The notes under the pieces are model-generated. The model was not told the origin of the DNA. It made no database searches and saw only the letters and a list, made by a program, of their open reading frames with translations. 64,000 nt of DNA from Kiritimatiellaeota bacterium B1221 (lineage in GTDB: Bacteria > Verrucomicrobiota > Kiritimatiellia > SS1-B-03-39 > UBA6053): contig JARHXX010000016.1 in assembly GCA_029269125.1 (NCBI GenBank), forward strand, positions 1-64,000, written 5' to 3'. This document shows positions 8,444 through 18,317 of this stretch, piece by piece; position 1 is the first letter of the stretch; every line of letters starts with the position of its first letter. The position numbers and the translations under genes were made by a program.

Positions 8444-9915
8444 AAATGTCACAGCATACACGGGAAACCTCCTCAAAATCAGGCCAAGCCCTCATTTTCA
8501 TGTGTATGGTGGTGGTCATGATGGCTTTTGCCGCCCTGTTTTACTTTGATATTCACAAAACCCTGGCCGTAAAAGCCAGGGGCAGAAATGCCGGCGATGC
8601 CGCAGCGCTGGCCGGTGCCCGCTGGGAAGCCGTGAGTCTCAATCTGATCGGTTCTCTCAACATCGCCAAAGCAGTCACCCTCACCGACGCCCTGACTTCC
8701 GGCCAGACCACCAGCCCGGAAGCAGACCTCATCACCGACCTGCAGCGCCGCATCTCTTTCAGTGGACCTTTATTAGGCTACGCCGCAGCCCAGCAGGCCG
8801 CAAAGCAGAACGGTATTTTTAATAATGAAGAGTATGCACGACTCATGCGGGGTGAAATTTCAGACTTCGAATCGCTTTTAAACAACAACCCGCCCCGCTT
8901 CACGCCCTCCGGCACCTATGCCTCCGCCACCGATGAACTGCTCGCCATGATGAGCATGATTCCCGATCAGGGCATGGCCGTGAGAGCCTTCCCGCAATAC
9001 CCCCCTCTCCCCAACCACCTTTTACTGAATCCTGACTTTTATGATGCTGTCTCAGGTCGAAACTGGTGCTGGTTTTATTACAACGCCTATTCCGAACTCG
9101 TCAATTACTCGGATTGGGCCAGCTGGGACTGGGGACTCGACCCCGCTCTGATCGACGCCATTTTCCACAGCCTCCCCATACGTTCAAATTCTCCGTATTT
9201 CACCCTGTGGCTCCAATGGCTCGAGGTAAAGGATTCCCTCCCCGTGCTCCCCGTCGGATCTACCTGGGAAGATACTTTTGACGATCTCCAAAGCGCTTTA
9301 ACCGATTTAGAAAATCAAAATCCCACAGCCTATGCCGATCTCGATGTGACCATGGCATTGTATAATCAACCCCGTTGGGCGAGCTGGAACAGCTACACCG
9401 GTCCTGATTTTCCCTGGGATGGAGATATCAAAGCAGAATATGATTATTTAGGCGCAGAATCAGCGGTTTTACTGGAACCCCAACTCAATCGCCGAACCGA
9501 TATCCAAAACCATGAAGACGGCACCAGCCCCCAGGTGATCACCCGCACCGCCGCCGCCAAACCCTTTGGATACCTTGAGGATGAAAATGGCGATCTCATC
9601 ACCCCGAACACCCATTTATTAGTGCTCCCGGCCTATCACGACATCCGCCTCATTCCCATGGGCGCATCGTTAAACGGTTCAAGCAACCTCATGCGCTCGG
9701 GCTGGATCGAATTTGTCCGGGATATCTTACCACTGTACCTGGATCACGGGCCCTCCGTTTTAGACTCCGGGAATTATTTTTCCCGTCAACTGATCCGCTG
9801 GGAAGAAGAGAGCTTTCACAGTGCCGGCACCGACTGGCTGGATACTTTTTCAGGGAACTGTACCCAACCTACCCCCGGAGGCTCCGGCGGAGGAGGAACC
9901 AACCATGGACATTAA
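8440..9915 (+). CDS. Large TadG-like pseudopilin
   Basis: A 491-residue protein with a class IV prepilin-like N-terminus: KSG|QALIFMC and a hydrophobic helix at about residues 18-38. The motif GRNAGDAAALAGA is the signature of TadG/TadE-like pilus assembly proteins (Flp-pilus-associated family). The Glu normally found at +5 of the mature helix is replaced by Phe. In type II secretion that Glu is lacking in GspK, the large tip pseudopilin, so a tip or initiator role is a reasonable inference. The C-terminus ends in a Gly-rich tail and overlaps the next gene by 11 bases. The big extracellular region is not recognised. Confidence 0.72.
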   Translation: MKMSQHTRETSSKSGQALIFMCMVVVMMAFAALFYFDIHKTLAVKARGRNAGDAAALAGARWEAVSLNLIGSLNIAKAVTLTDALTSGQTTSPEADLITDLQRRISFSGPLLGYAAAQQAAKQNGIFNNEEYARLMRGEISDFESLLNNNPPRFTPSGTYASATDELLAMMSMIPDQGMAVRAFPQYPPLPNHLLLNPDFYDAVSGRNWCWFYYNAYSELVNYSDWASWDWGLDPALIDAIFHSLPIRSNSPYFTLWLQWLEVKDSLPVLPVGSTWEDTFDDLQSALTDLENQNPTAYADLDVTMALYNQPRWASWNSYTGPDFPWDGDIKAEYDYLGAESAVLLEPQLNRRTDIQNHEDGTSPQVITRTAAAKPFGYLEDENGDLITPNTHLLVLPAYHDIRLIPMGASLNGSSNLMRSGWIEFVRDILPLYLDHGPSVLDSGNYFSRQLIRWEEESFHSAGTDWLDTFSGNCTQPTPGGSGGGGTNHGH

Positions 9916-10429
9916 ACATCACAAATCCGGCCAGGCACTGGTCGAATTTTGCATCGGACTTATTGCCATTTTAGCGGTGGTGGGAGGCATGTTTATTATT
10001 GGCGATATGGGTCTGGCGCGTATGGAAACCCGGGTGGAAGCCACCCGTGACGCCAGCCAGAGAAGCATGTTTGCCCCGTCCTCATCCACACAATTCGTCC
10101 GGAGCCATATCCGCGCAGTCACCGCAGGTCCCGATAACCAGCCCTATTCCTTTGATGACACCTCCACCACCGGTGGCGCGGTTGAAACCTTTCTCACCTT
10201 GGTTGAGCCCAGTCAACCCGCTGTCCTGCAGCAATATGCGCCCTCCCACATCCTCGCCAACATGTACAGCAGCAATGAAATGATGGCCAATACCGGTCTG
10301 GTAAGCGGACAGGACTCCCAGCGGATTGATATTCGGGATATCCCCATCATTCGCAAACTTTTTGTCAACCAGGACACCATTCATATTGAAGAAACCGTCT
10401 GGTCCATCCGAACCGGAGATCTCTACTAA
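9905..10429 (+). CDS. TadE/TadF-like minor pilin protein
   Basis: A 174-residue protein that begins at ATG 9905, inside the end of the previous gene. It carries a short leader ending KSG, then QALVEFC with Glu at +5, one hydrophobic helix (about residues 13-35) and a soluble domain of about 135 residues. The processing site is the same as in the four other prepilin-like proteins of the locus. An upstream in-frame start is possible but would put 28 extra residues before the signal. The stop overlaps the next start (TAATG). Confidence 0.78.
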   Translation: MDIKHHKSGQALVEFCIGLIAILAVVGGMFIIGDMGLARMETRVEATRDASQRSMFAPSSSTQFVRSHIRAVTAGPDNQPYSFDDTSTTGGAVETFLTLVEPSQPAVLQQYAPSHILANMYSSNEMMANTGLVSGQDSQRIDIRDIPIIRKLFVNQDTIHIEETVWSIRTGDLY

Positions 10430-11097
10430 TGCGGCAACGACTGCTCGCTTGGCTGCTCACCTGCGGAACCCTCGCCTCTGCGGATGTGTTTCTTCGCCAA
10501 CCGGCCAATATTCCCGCAAGTTGGGCGCGCGCCTACCACACCCCGCTTCGCCTGCAGAATGGAAAAGGGGAGCTTGAAGTTTTCCGGTCATACGACGCTC
10601 TGGACCTCATTGGCACTTCTTTAGAAAATCGTCACGGGGATCAGCTCGTCTGGGTGGCCGGTGAAATTACCGCATGGGCCATCGCGATTCAGGACGGGTG
10701 GATCACCCGGTATTTGGTGCAGCCCTTACCGGATGGCGGATTTTGGATCCTCTCTTTTCGGCAATCCCTGCGCGAGGCCGGGAAACCCGGTGAAGCCCCC
10801 AGCAAACACCAACTCAAAGACCTGCCTGCACTCCCCCAAAGCACCCCCGGACATTACAGCCTGAACGAAGACAATCAGATGGCCGTCGAAATATCCGAAA
10901 CCTTTTTAAGCCCCGAAACGGCTCTGCAAACCATGGCACAACTCATCGAAGCCGACGGCTGGAGCCCCTCCCCCATAAATACCGGAGGGTTTCAAGTGTT
11001 CATTCGGGGGGAAAAAGTGGCATTTATCGGTGCAGAACGCGGAAAAGATGGCATAACCCGCATCCTCAGACTTCACAAACCCTTGGGAGTGAAGTAA
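10429..11097 (+). CDS. Secreted protein of unknown function in the pilus locus
   Basis: A 222-residue protein with a cleavable Sec signal (about residues 1-17, ending TLASA). No known domain is recognised. The sequence shows two similar-sized halves: a strand-rich region with VWVAGEITAW and a C-terminal region ending in FIRGEKVAFIGAERG. Placed between the minor pilins and CpaB, and coupled by a TAATG overlap to the upstream gene, it is probably a periplasmic accessory of the pilus machine. That role is inferred from position only. Confidence 0.6.
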   Translation: MRQRLLAWLLTCGTLASADVFLRQPANIPASWARAYHTPLRLQNGKGELEVFRSYDALDLIGTSLENRHGDQLVWVAGEITAWAIAIQDGWITRYLVQPLPDGGFWILSFRQSLREAGKPGEAPSKHQLKDLPALPQSTPGHYSLNEDNQMAVEISETFLSPETALQTMAQLIEADGWSPSPINTGGFQVFIRGEKVAFIGAERGKDGITRILRLHKPLGVK

Positions 11098-11131
11098 ACC
11101 TCTTTATGAATTTGAATGGAGTGACCTTTTT

Positions 11132-11950
11132 ATGAAACAAAAAATTGTGCTGATTATCGCGGTGGGGATGGGGGTTTTGGCCTTTGTACTGACAAAAATG
11201 TATTTAACCGCGGAGCGCAACAAACTGTATGAAAAAGCAAAAATGGTCTCGGTGCTGGTCGCCCGTGAAGATCTTCCCCGGGGCACCATCCTCACCAGTC
11301 AGAATCTTCATTCCAAACAGGAATATGAGTCCTCCGTCAACAACACCGCATTTAGCGCAGAAAACCTCCAACATCTTATCGGTAAAACCCTGAATATTCC
11401 ATTGCGGAAAGGCACGGCGGTGAGCTGGTATCATGTGGGGGCAAATCTGGACGAACTCACCGGCCTCGCACCCACCATTCGCTCCGGCATGCGCGCCATC
11501 TCCATTCCCGTCTCCGGTGAAACCGCGGTAAGTGGACTCGTGCGCCCCAACGACAAAGTCGATATTTTAGGCACCTTCAGCTTTACCGACGAACGGAACC
11601 CCGGCGAAATGAAAACCGTCACTTTTACCGTCCTGCAGGATGTAACCGTATTGGCCACCGGACAGGAAACCGCCCGCGCCGAATTGGAAATCAGCAGCAA
11701 TTCCCGAAAACGCACGGGCTACAACACCGTCACCATTTCCGTCTTTCCGGAAGAGGCCGAACTTTTGGCCTTCGCCATGAATGTCAAAGGCTCGCTGATG
11801 CTCTCCCTGCGGAATCCTGATGACGTCTCGGTCATGGAACAAACGCCGCCGATCGATTTTCAAACTCTGCAGGAAGAACTTCCACGTCTGAATGAGAAAC
11901 GTCAGACCATCCTCCGCGGCCAAGGTAAATCCGATATTCTGCAACGTTAA
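11132..11950 (+). CDS. cpaB: CpaB/RcpC-type Flp pilus assembly protein
   Basis: Periplasmic assembly factor of Tad systems, anchored by an N-terminal helix (about residues 5-22). A SAF domain follows (VLVAREDLPRGTIL, residues about 43-105), and then the CpaB/RcpC region with GMRAISIPV and VRPNDKVDIL, both characteristic of the family. Length 272 fits. CpaB normally works with the CpaC/RcpA secretin, yet no secretin gene is present in this window. A GGAG site lies about 14 bases before the ATG. Confidence 0.88.
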   Translation: MKQKIVLIIAVGMGVLAFVLTKMYLTAERNKLYEKAKMVSVLVAREDLPRGTILTSQNLHSKQEYESSVNNTAFSAENLQHLIGKTLNIPLRKGTAVSWYHVGANLDELTGLAPTIRSGMRAISIPVSGETAVSGLVRPNDKVDILGTFSFTDERNPGEMKTVTFTVLQDVTVLATGQETARAELEISSNSRKRTGYNTVTISVFPEEAELLAFAMNVKGSLMLSLRNPDDVSVMEQTPPIDFQTLQEELPRLNEKRQTILRGQGKSDILQR

Positions 11951-11953
11951 GTT

Positions 11954-13672
11954 ATGTCTGCTCCTTATCAACTGGTTATCCATCACGAAGGCGCCGATGA
12001 ACAGCGCTTCAAGCTTCCTTGCGGCATCTACACTCTCGGTCAGGACAAGCAGAATAAAATTGTGCTCCAAGATCCCAGCATCTCCTGGAAACACGCGGTG
12101 CTCAGCGTCAGCGAACAGGAATTGGCGGTGGAGGATCTGAACAGCAACACCGGCACCTACATCGAAGGCGAACGGATCCGCGACCGCAAAGTCTTCCGCC
12201 CCGGACAACAACTTCAGGTGGGCACCTACTCTTTGCGCGTGCTCGCATTCAGCCAGGAAAAGAAACCCGTTCCGCCCCCCCCTCCGGCCCAAAAAACCGA
12301 ACCGGTGAAACCCGCCACCCCCAAACCCGTGGCCACGCCCCCACCCAGCCTCCCGCCCAAAAAATCGCTCAGCCCGGAAGCCCGCATCCGCCGCAATATC
12401 AAACAGCAGGTGCACCAGGAACTCCTCGACCGACTCGATCTGCGGCGCATGACCGCCGAAAACATCGAAGAATCCGGTCTGCAGGCCCGCGCCCGCGAAC
12501 TGGTCGATCAGATTATCAATGATGTTCGGGAAAGGCTCCCACAGGGCATTGATCCCCAAAAGCTGGCCGACGAAATTTATAACGAAGCCGTCAAACTGGG
12601 CCCCCTCGAAGAATATCTGGAAGATGACAGCATCACCGAAATTATGGTGAACGGCTTCGATCAAATCTATCTGGAACGCGGCGGAAAATTGGTTCGGGGC
12701 GCCACCACTTTTGTAGACGACAATTCGGTTCAGGCCATCATCGAACGCATCGTCGCCCCGCTCGGCCGGCGGATTGATGAAAGCCGTCCCTACGTGGACG
12801 CCCGCCTTCCCGACGGCAGCCGGGTAAACGCCATTATCCACCCCCTCTCCCTGATTGGCCCCTGCGTCACCATCCGTAAATTTTCCAAAAAACCTTTTAC
12901 CGTGGACAAGCTCATTGAATTGGGCGCCATCACCCGGGGCATGGCCCTTTTCTCCGAAATTTGCGTAAAACTGCGTAAAAACATCATCATCTCCGGCGGG
13001 ACAGGATCCGGTAAAACCACCTTCCTCAATGTCATCAGCAGCTACCTGCCCGACAACGAACGCATCCTCACCGTAGAGGATGCCGCGGAACTGCAGTTGC
13101 CTCAGGAACACGTGGTTCGCCTCGAAGCCCGGCCCGCAAATATCGAAGGAACCGGCGCCATTACCATCCGCGATTTGGTACGGAATGCCCTGCGGATGCG
13201 CCCCGACCGGATTGTGGTCGGTGAGTGCCGCGGCGGAGAAGCCCTGGATATGCTGCAGGCCATGAACACCGGTCATGAAGGTTCGCTGACCACCGTTCAC
13301 GCCAACTCTCCGCGGGACGCCATGTCCCGTTTGGAAACCATGGTGCTCATGGCGGGTATGGACCTGCCCATCCGCGCCATCCGTGAACAAATCGGTTCCG
13401 CCATTCATATCGTCATCCAACTCGCCCGTTTTCAGGACGGCTCCCGCCGGGTGTCCAAAATGACCGAAGTCTGTGGCATGGAAGGTGACCGCATTGTTTT
13501 ACAGGATCTGTTTGAGTTTAAGCAGACCGGCATCGATGAAAACGGTAAAGTACTGGGCAATCTGGTGCCCTCCGGAAATGTCCCCACATTTATCCAGGAC
13601 ATTCACGCCCGCGGTCTGGATTTGGATCCCGCCGTGTTTGACCCTCAGTATGCGGAGAATTTCATCCGATGA
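11954..13672 (+). CDS. cpaF: CpaF/TadA secretion ATPase with N-terminal FHA domain
   Basis: Motor ATPase of the Tad/Flp apparatus. The C-terminal 430 residues are a type II/IV secretion ATPase: Walker [10 protein letters not shown] at about 347-355, then [16 protein letters not shown] (Walker B region) and the His box with HANS. Uniquely in this locus, residues 1-95 form an FHA domain joined by a Pro-rich linker (about 100-140). FHA features include the S-x-x-H pattern SISWKH and the [10 protein letters not shown] turn, but the usual Gly-Arg is Gly-Gln (LGQDKQN), which may weaken phosphothreonine binding. It overlaps TadB by four bases (ATGA). FHA-CpaF fusions are known from other phyla. Confidence 0.92.
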   Translation: MSAPYQLVIHHEGADEQRFKLPCGIYTLGQDKQNKIVLQDPSISWKHAVLSVSEQELAVEDLNSNTGTYIEGERIRDRKVFRPGQQLQVGTYSLRVLAFSQEKKPVPPPPPAQKTEPVKPATPKPVATPPPSLPPKKSLSPEARIRRNIKQQVHQELLDRLDLRRMTAENIEESGLQARARELVDQIINDVRERLPQGIDPQKLADEIYNEAVKLGPLEEYLEDDSITEIMVNGFDQIYLERGGKLVRGATTFVDDNSVQAIIERIVAPLGRRIDESRPYVDARLPDGSRVNAIIHPLSLIGPCVTIRKFSKKPFTVDKLIELGAITRGMALFSEICVKLRKNIIISGGTGSGKTTFLNVISSYLPDNERILTVEDAAELQLPQEHVVRLEARPANIEGTGAITIRDLVRNALRMRPDRIVVGECRGGEALDMLQAMNTGHEGSLTTVHANSPRDAMSRLETMVLMAGMDLPIRAIREQIGSAIHIVIQLARFQDGSRRVSKMTEVCGMEGDRIVLQDLFEFKQTGIDENGKVLGNLVPSGNVPTFIQDIHARGLDLDPAVFDPQYAENFIR

Positions 13673-14565
13673 CCCCGCCTTTTTCCATAGAGCTCTACCT
13701 CATCCCTCTCGCCTACTTTACCTGTTTCTTCCTCATGGGCTACCACATGATGAGTGGCCTGCGCGAAGCGATCAGCGGACAAAGCGACCGCTTTTCGCAA
13801 TCCGCCTCTCGGGAATTGGAAAATCTCTTTCTGTTTATTCCCGCCAACCGGATTGCTTCCGTTTCCCAAAGTGCCGGCATCCTGGGTTTCCTCACCGGCT
13901 TTCTGGTGTTCGGAGATCCCACCCGCCCCGGAGGACTCCTGGGAGGACTGATGGGCGGCATGATTCTGTTTTTCCTCATCCGCCTGATTCCTGTTCTGGC
14001 CATCGGCATCCTGAAGAAAAAACGTCTCGAGCAATTTAATCTTCAACTGACCGAAGCCCTGGTCACCATGAGCAACTCCCTGCGGGCCGGTTTCAGTGTC
14101 CAACAGGCCTTCGAAACCATCGTTCAGGAAGGCCGTAAACCCATCGCCCAGGAATTCGGGGTGTTTGTCCAGCAAACCCGGGTGGGGGTTCGTTTTGAAG
14201 ACGCCCTGGCCAATATGGAGGAACGGGTCAAAAGTGAAGACCTCACCCTCATGGTCCGTGCCATTGAAATCTCCCGTCAAACCGGCGGAAATCTGACCGA
14301 AGTTTTCGACATTATCGCCGCCACCATTCGTGAACGTTCCCGGATTGAAGGAAAAATCAAATCCATGACCGCCATGGGACGCCTGCAAGGCATCGTGGTG
14401 GGCTTGGTCCCCATTTTCCTGCTGTTGATCATGACCGTCATCGACCCCAAAATGATGGCCGATTTTTTCAGTGACTTTATCGGAATCGCCCTGCTGGTTC
14501 TCGTGGTTATCCTCTTAGGCGCCGGCTTCTTTGTCATCCATAAAATTGTTTCGATCGAAGTATGA
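13669..14565 (+). CDS. tadB: TadB-like inner-membrane platform protein
   Basis: A 298-residue T2SSF/GspF-domain protein with an N-terminal helix, a membrane pair at about residues 65-120, a cytoplasmic helical domain containing TEALVTMSNSLRAG and FEDALANM, and two C-terminal helices. It forms the membrane platform with TadC and contacts the CpaF motor. Overlaps of four bases on both sides (ATGA) place it in the same translational unit as cpaF and tadC. Confidence 0.9.
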   Translation: MTPPFSIELYLIPLAYFTCFFLMGYHMMSGLREAISGQSDRFSQSASRELENLFLFIPANRIASVSQSAGILGFLTGFLVFGDPTRPGGLLGGLMGGMILFFLIRLIPVLAIGILKKKRLEQFNLQLTEALVTMSNSLRAGFSVQQAFETIVQEGRKPIAQEFGVFVQQTRVGVRFEDALANMEERVKSEDLTLMVRAIEISRQTGGNLTEVFDIIAATIRERSRIEGKIKSMTAMGRLQGIVVGLVPIFLLLIMTVIDPKMMADFFSDFIGIALLVLVVILLGAGFFVIHKIVSIEV

Positions 14566-15533
14566 TGTTACAAGCACCCACCCATTTTATACTCGCCGTC
14601 ACCGTCCCCCCCATCAGCGGAATGGGATTGCTGGCCGTGACCTTCTGGGTGCTCTCCGCTCTCCTCGCCGGTTGGTACTTCGGCAAACAGGCAATGGACA
14701 TCAGCTACGCAACCCTGGCAGACGGACAAAAATTGCGCCGGAGCCTGCCGCTGAGTTTTCGCTGGCTCCTGCCCTTCACCCAAAATGTTCGCATGTTCCG
14801 CAGACCTCAATACGCGGACCTCCGCACCAAAGTGCAGGCCAAACTGGTCTCCGCAGGGTATGACACCGTCATTTCCCCTGCTGATTTCCTGGCCTTGCGA
14901 ATTTTAGTCCCCTTTGCCCTGGGGCCCATACTCATCGGATTGATCTTTCTCATCACCGCCAAAATTCCGGGTGACATGGGGGTGACCTTCCGGGGAAACC
15001 AGTGGGTGCTCTTCCTCTCCATCTTTGCCTACTTGGTCATCCGTCCGAATACCTGGCTGAAACAGACCATCAAAAAACGCCACCGGGAAATTGAAACCGG
15101 CCTGCCCTTCGTTTTGGATTTGCTCACCCTGTCAGTTGAAGCCGGATTAGACTTTATGACAGCCATTCGCCGCTTGATTGACCGGCGCAAAGTCGATGCC
15201 CTCAGCGAAGAGTTCATCCGCGCCGTTCGCGAAATGCAGGTGGGCCGCACCCGGAAAGATGCGCTCAAAGATATGGCCCGGCGCGTACAGAATCCCGACC
15301 TCTCTTCCGTGGTTTCCGCTTTGGTGCAGGCCGACGAACTAGGGGTCGGTATAGGCACCATTCTCCGGATTCAAGCCGAGCAAATGCGCCAGCGCCGTTT
15401 TCAACGCGCTGAAAAAATGGCCAATGAAGCGCCGGTCAAACTCCTTTTCCCACTGGTCTGTTTTATTTTTCCCAGTGTGTTTCTGGTCCTTCTGGGACCG
15501 GTCTTTTTACAAATGCTAAAAGCAGGGTTCTAA
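14562..15533 (+). CDS. tadC: TadC-like inner-membrane platform protein
   Basis: A 323-residue T2SSF-domain protein. The N-terminal helix (about 16-38) is followed by a helix pair near 105-165, the motif LPFVLDLLTLSVEAGLDF typical of TadC, a cytoplasmic helical bundle, and a last hydrophobic segment ending FLQMLKAGF. It pairs with TadB as the platform. A second ATG three bases downstream is an equally possible start. Its stop lies one base before the next ATG. Confidence 0.9.
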   Translation: MMLQAPTHFILAVTVPPISGMGLLAVTFWVLSALLAGWYFGKQAMDISYATLADGQKLRRSLPLSFRWLLPFTQNVRMFRRPQYADLRTKVQAKLVSAGYDTVISPADFLALRILVPFALGPILIGLIFLITAKIPGDMGVTFRGNQWVLFLSIFAYLVIRPNTWLKQTIKKRHREIETGLPFVLDLLTLSVEAGLDFMTAIRRLIDRRKVDALSEEFIRAVREMQVGRTRKDALKDMARRVQNPDLSSVVSALVQADELGVGIGTILRIQAEQMRQRRFQRAEKMANEAPVKLLFPLVCFIFPSVFLVLLGPVFLQMLKAGF

Positions 15534-15534
15534 T

Positions 15535-16938
15535 ATGGATACGAAAGCCCCCCATCTCCTCATAGAAGAAGGTCCGGAAAAAGGACGTGAAATCACCATT
15601 CCCGCAAATGGCGCCCGCATCGGCCGGGCGGAAGAAAATGACATTCGCATTTCGGATGCCGCCATGTCACGTTTCCAGTGCCGTATGTATTTCAGAGATG
15701 ACTTTTTGCACATTATGGATCTCGGCAGCACCAATGAATCCCTGGTGAACAATAAACCGGTGAGTGATGTGGCTTTGCGCTTCGGAGACGAAATCCTCAT
15801 CGGCGAATCCCTGATTAAAGTGCTGAACGACGGCCTCCACGAAAAATCCGAACAGCCGCCTGCCCCAGCTCCGGGAACAAATGAAATTGACGCGGAACCT
15901 GCCCCCATCATTTTTCATATGGGCAATGAAACTCCGGAACCGGAAAAATCCCCGGAACCGGAAACCAAAACACCTTCGCTCGTGGATGTTGATTTGGGAC
16001 TCGGCCGTCGGGAAGATCTGGAAGAAGCCAAAGAAAAAGGTTCACCCAGGAATGGTCTTTCCATGCTGCTGGTCACTCTGGTGACCATGTTGGTCGTGTT
16101 CGGCGCCGGCTTTTTGATTATTATGAAATCCGCTCCCCCGCCAAAGGTGCGGGTCGCCGAGGACAACAGCCTGCAAATTTACTACGAAAAAGTAATCGCC
16201 GGGGATGGGAATATTTTCCGCTACGCCTTGGACCTCGGTCCCGGCGGGAAAGTTACCGCCGCAGTCCATGACCTGGTTCAGCAACAAAGTATTACCCGCG
16301 ATGAAACCATCGATCCGGACCAACTTGAAAGCCTGCGCAAACAACTCGTGGGAAATAAAGACAGCTTTATATCACTGCAGGGAGAATACGAAGGCCTGCC
16401 CGTAGGCGAACATGAGAGCTACCGCATTACCGTCATCTACGGCAAAGATGCCAAAACCGTGCGGGTCGCCAATCAATTGGAACCCGACGCATTTAAACAG
16501 GTTCGTGAAAAAATCGAAGCCTTCGCCAATAACGAACTCGGATTAAACAACATTCATATTCCCCCCGAAAAACTGCGGGCCCTCGCCGCCGAATCCTGGG
16601 AAAATGCCCAGCAGCTTTATATCGAGCGGGATGTCAAAAACGGAAATCTCTGGCAAGCCACTCAGAAATTAAAAGACGTCATTTCTCTGCTGGAAACCAT
16701 CGAGCCCAAACCGGAATACTATCAGGAGGCGGTGATCCTCCGCCAGGAATGGCTGGAAAGTCTCCTGCTCCATATCAGAAATATGGAATTTGAAGCCATT
16801 CGCCAACATACCCTGGGCGAAATCAGCAAGTCCATCGAACTCAACCGCCGGATCATCGCCACCTTCCCCGATAAAACCCACACGGAATATAAAGAAGCCG
16901 TGAACCGTTTAAATCAAATCGATCAGGAGCGCCTATAA
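15535..16938 (+). CDS. Membrane-anchored FHA-domain protein of the pilus locus
   Basis: A 467-residue bitopic protein. An FHA domain (about residues 8-97) faces the cytoplasm. It keeps the Gly-Arg (ARIGRAEEND) and the DLGSTNES turn, but the usual Ser-Arg-x-His reads SRFQ, so the His is lost. A Pro/Glu-rich linker leads to one transmembrane helix (about 176-196), and the remaining 270 residues are predicted periplasmic and largely helical, possibly TPR-like near the C-terminus. The topology recalls ring proteins such as YscD/PrgH of type III secretion. It could link the FHA-bearing motor to the envelope. The role is inferred. Confidence 0.75.
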   Translation: MDTKAPHLLIEEGPEKGREITIPANGARIGRAEENDIRISDAAMSRFQCRMYFRDDFLHIMDLGSTNESLVNNKPVSDVALRFGDEILIGESLIKVLNDGLHEKSEQPPAPAPGTNEIDAEPAPIIFHMGNETPEPEKSPEPETKTPSLVDVDLGLGRREDLEEAKEKGSPRNGLSMLLVTLVTMLVVFGAGFLIIMKSAPPPKVRVAEDNSLQIYYEKVIAGDGNIFRYALDLGPGGKVTAAVHDLVQQQSITRDETIDPDQLESLRKQLVGNKDSFISLQGEYEGLPVGEHESYRITVIYGKDAKTVRVANQLEPDAFKQVREKIEAFANNELGLNNIHIPPEKLRALAAESWENAQQLYIERDVKNGNLWQATQKLKDVISLLETIEPKPEYYQEAVILRQEWLESLLLHIRNMEFEAIRQHTLGEISKSIELNRRIIATFPDKTHTEYKEAVNRLNQIDQERL

Positions 16939-18314
16939 TGAAAGCCATCCTCTCCCCGCTCTTTCTCGCCATTTTTTGCCTGGTTAACACTGCCTGCAAC
17001 CAACAAAACCAAATTCCTACCGGGGAACTGGTGATCATGACCCAACCCGAAGATGCCGTGGTTGAAGTCAACAACAAGATTCTCGGCACCACCCCTGTCA
17101 GTCGAAAGATTCCCGCGGGAAAACATTTGTTGCAGATTCGGAAAGACGGATATGAAACAGAATTTAAAACCATTCAGATCACCAACGGTGGCGAAGCCAA
17201 AGTGCTGGAACTGAATCTGCGTCCCCTGAACGGACTCGTCGTAATTAATTCCAATCCCCAGGGCGCGGCCGTCAGTTTAGGAGAAGTTTTTGCCGGCAAT
17301 ACCCCGCTCACCCTCCATAACATTACGCGTGGAACCCACCGGGCACATTTGGTTCTGGCGGGATTCGAAGATAAAGAAATTGAATTCCGGGTCACCGACC
17401 GAACGCCTCAGGCATTGAACGTCGATCTGAATTCAAATGCAGGCCTGCTGGTCATTCACTCCACCCCCTCCGGGGCCACCGTAACGGTCGATGGACGCAA
17501 TGAAGGCATTACCCCTTTGTCGCTGAATCAAATTGGCCGGGGGGAACGGGATATTTTTCTGCAGCTGCCCGGATATGAACCTTATCGCAACAACGTGAGT
17601 GTCGCCCCGACAACCACCGCCCGCGTGGATGCGGTACTCACCCCGCTTCCGGGGGGGTTGGGTATCGTTACCGTGCCCAATGGCGCCCGGGTCTATGTGG
17701 ACGGAGAATTTAAAGGCGAAGCACCGATTAATCTGCGGGGCATCGAACCCGGAGCCCACAACCTGCGGGTGGAACTCCGCGGTCACGCCGCCGACTCCCG
17801 CACGGTTCAAATTGGCCGGGGTGAAAGCGTCGTTGAAGAATTCCAACTCGAACGCAACAGCGGAACCTTGCAAATCATCACCCGCCCCGCGGGTGTGAAT
17901 GTAAACATCGATGGGGAATTCATGGGAAAAACTTTACCCGGCAGCGACGCCAGTGATGTGGTCTCCCGTCCCCTGATGATTGAGATGCTTTCACAGGGAT
18001 CCCACACTTTGCAACTGGTTCGGGAAGGATACACTTTTGAAACCAAACGCTTTTTCATTACCAAAGATCAAGTGTCCACGCTCGAAGAAACCCTGGAGCG
18101 TAAATTCATTCCCAACGTGATCTTGCGTATTGGTCAGGGCAAAGATGAAGTCATCACCGGGGTGCTTCAACGCCGGCATCCCAACGGCGATGTGGGACTC
18201 GAAATCCGTAAAGGCGTTTTCCGCACCTTTCCTGCAGATTCCATCCTCTCGCTGGAACCTCTCAAGCAGGAAGAAGATCTCGAAGCATCGGAACCCCTAC
18301 CGGACACCCCCTGA
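16938..18314 (+). CDS. PEGA-repeat lipoprotein
   Basis: A 458-residue lipoprotein (lipobox NTAC) with five PEGA domains of about 65-75 residues each, starting near residues 27, 98, 165, 235 and 308. Each begins G-x-(L/V)-x-I-x-(T/S)-x-P and contains a V-D/N-G turn and a G-x-(H/R) strand. A C-terminal domain of about 75 residues (GQGKDEVITGVLQRRH...) is not recognised. PEGA domains are extracytoplasmic beta-sandwiches seen in surface-layer and secretion contexts. A TAATG overlap couples it to the FHA protein, so it is likely a periplasmic or outer-membrane scaffold of the same machine. Confidence 0.85.
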   Translation: MKAILSPLFLAIFCLVNTACNQQNQIPTGELVIMTQPEDAVVEVNNKILGTTPVSRKIPAGKHLLQIRKDGYETEFKTIQITNGGEAKVLELNLRPLNGLVVINSNPQGAAVSLGEVFAGNTPLTLHNITRGTHRAHLVLAGFEDKEIEFRVTDRTPQALNVDLNSNAGLLVIHSTPSGATVTVDGRNEGITPLSLNQIGRGERDIFLQLPGYEPYRNNVSVAPTTTARVDAVLTPLPGGLGIVTVPNGARVYVDGEFKGEAPINLRGIEPGAHNLRVELRGHAADSRTVQIGRGESVVEEFQLERNSGTLQIITRPAGVNVNIDGEFMGKTLPGSDASDVVSRPLMIEMLSQGSHTLQLVREGYTFETKRFFITKDQVSTLEETLERKFIPNVILRIGQGKDEVITGVLQRRHPNGDVGLEIRKGVFRTFPADSILSLEPLKQEEDLEASEPLPDTP

Positions 18315-18317
18315 TCC

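Noticed and set aside
11567..13420. A 617-codon open frame antisense to cpaB and cpaF
   Set aside because: Shadow frame of high-GC genes; it crosses two well-supported genes and shows low-complexity Gly/Phe/His composition.
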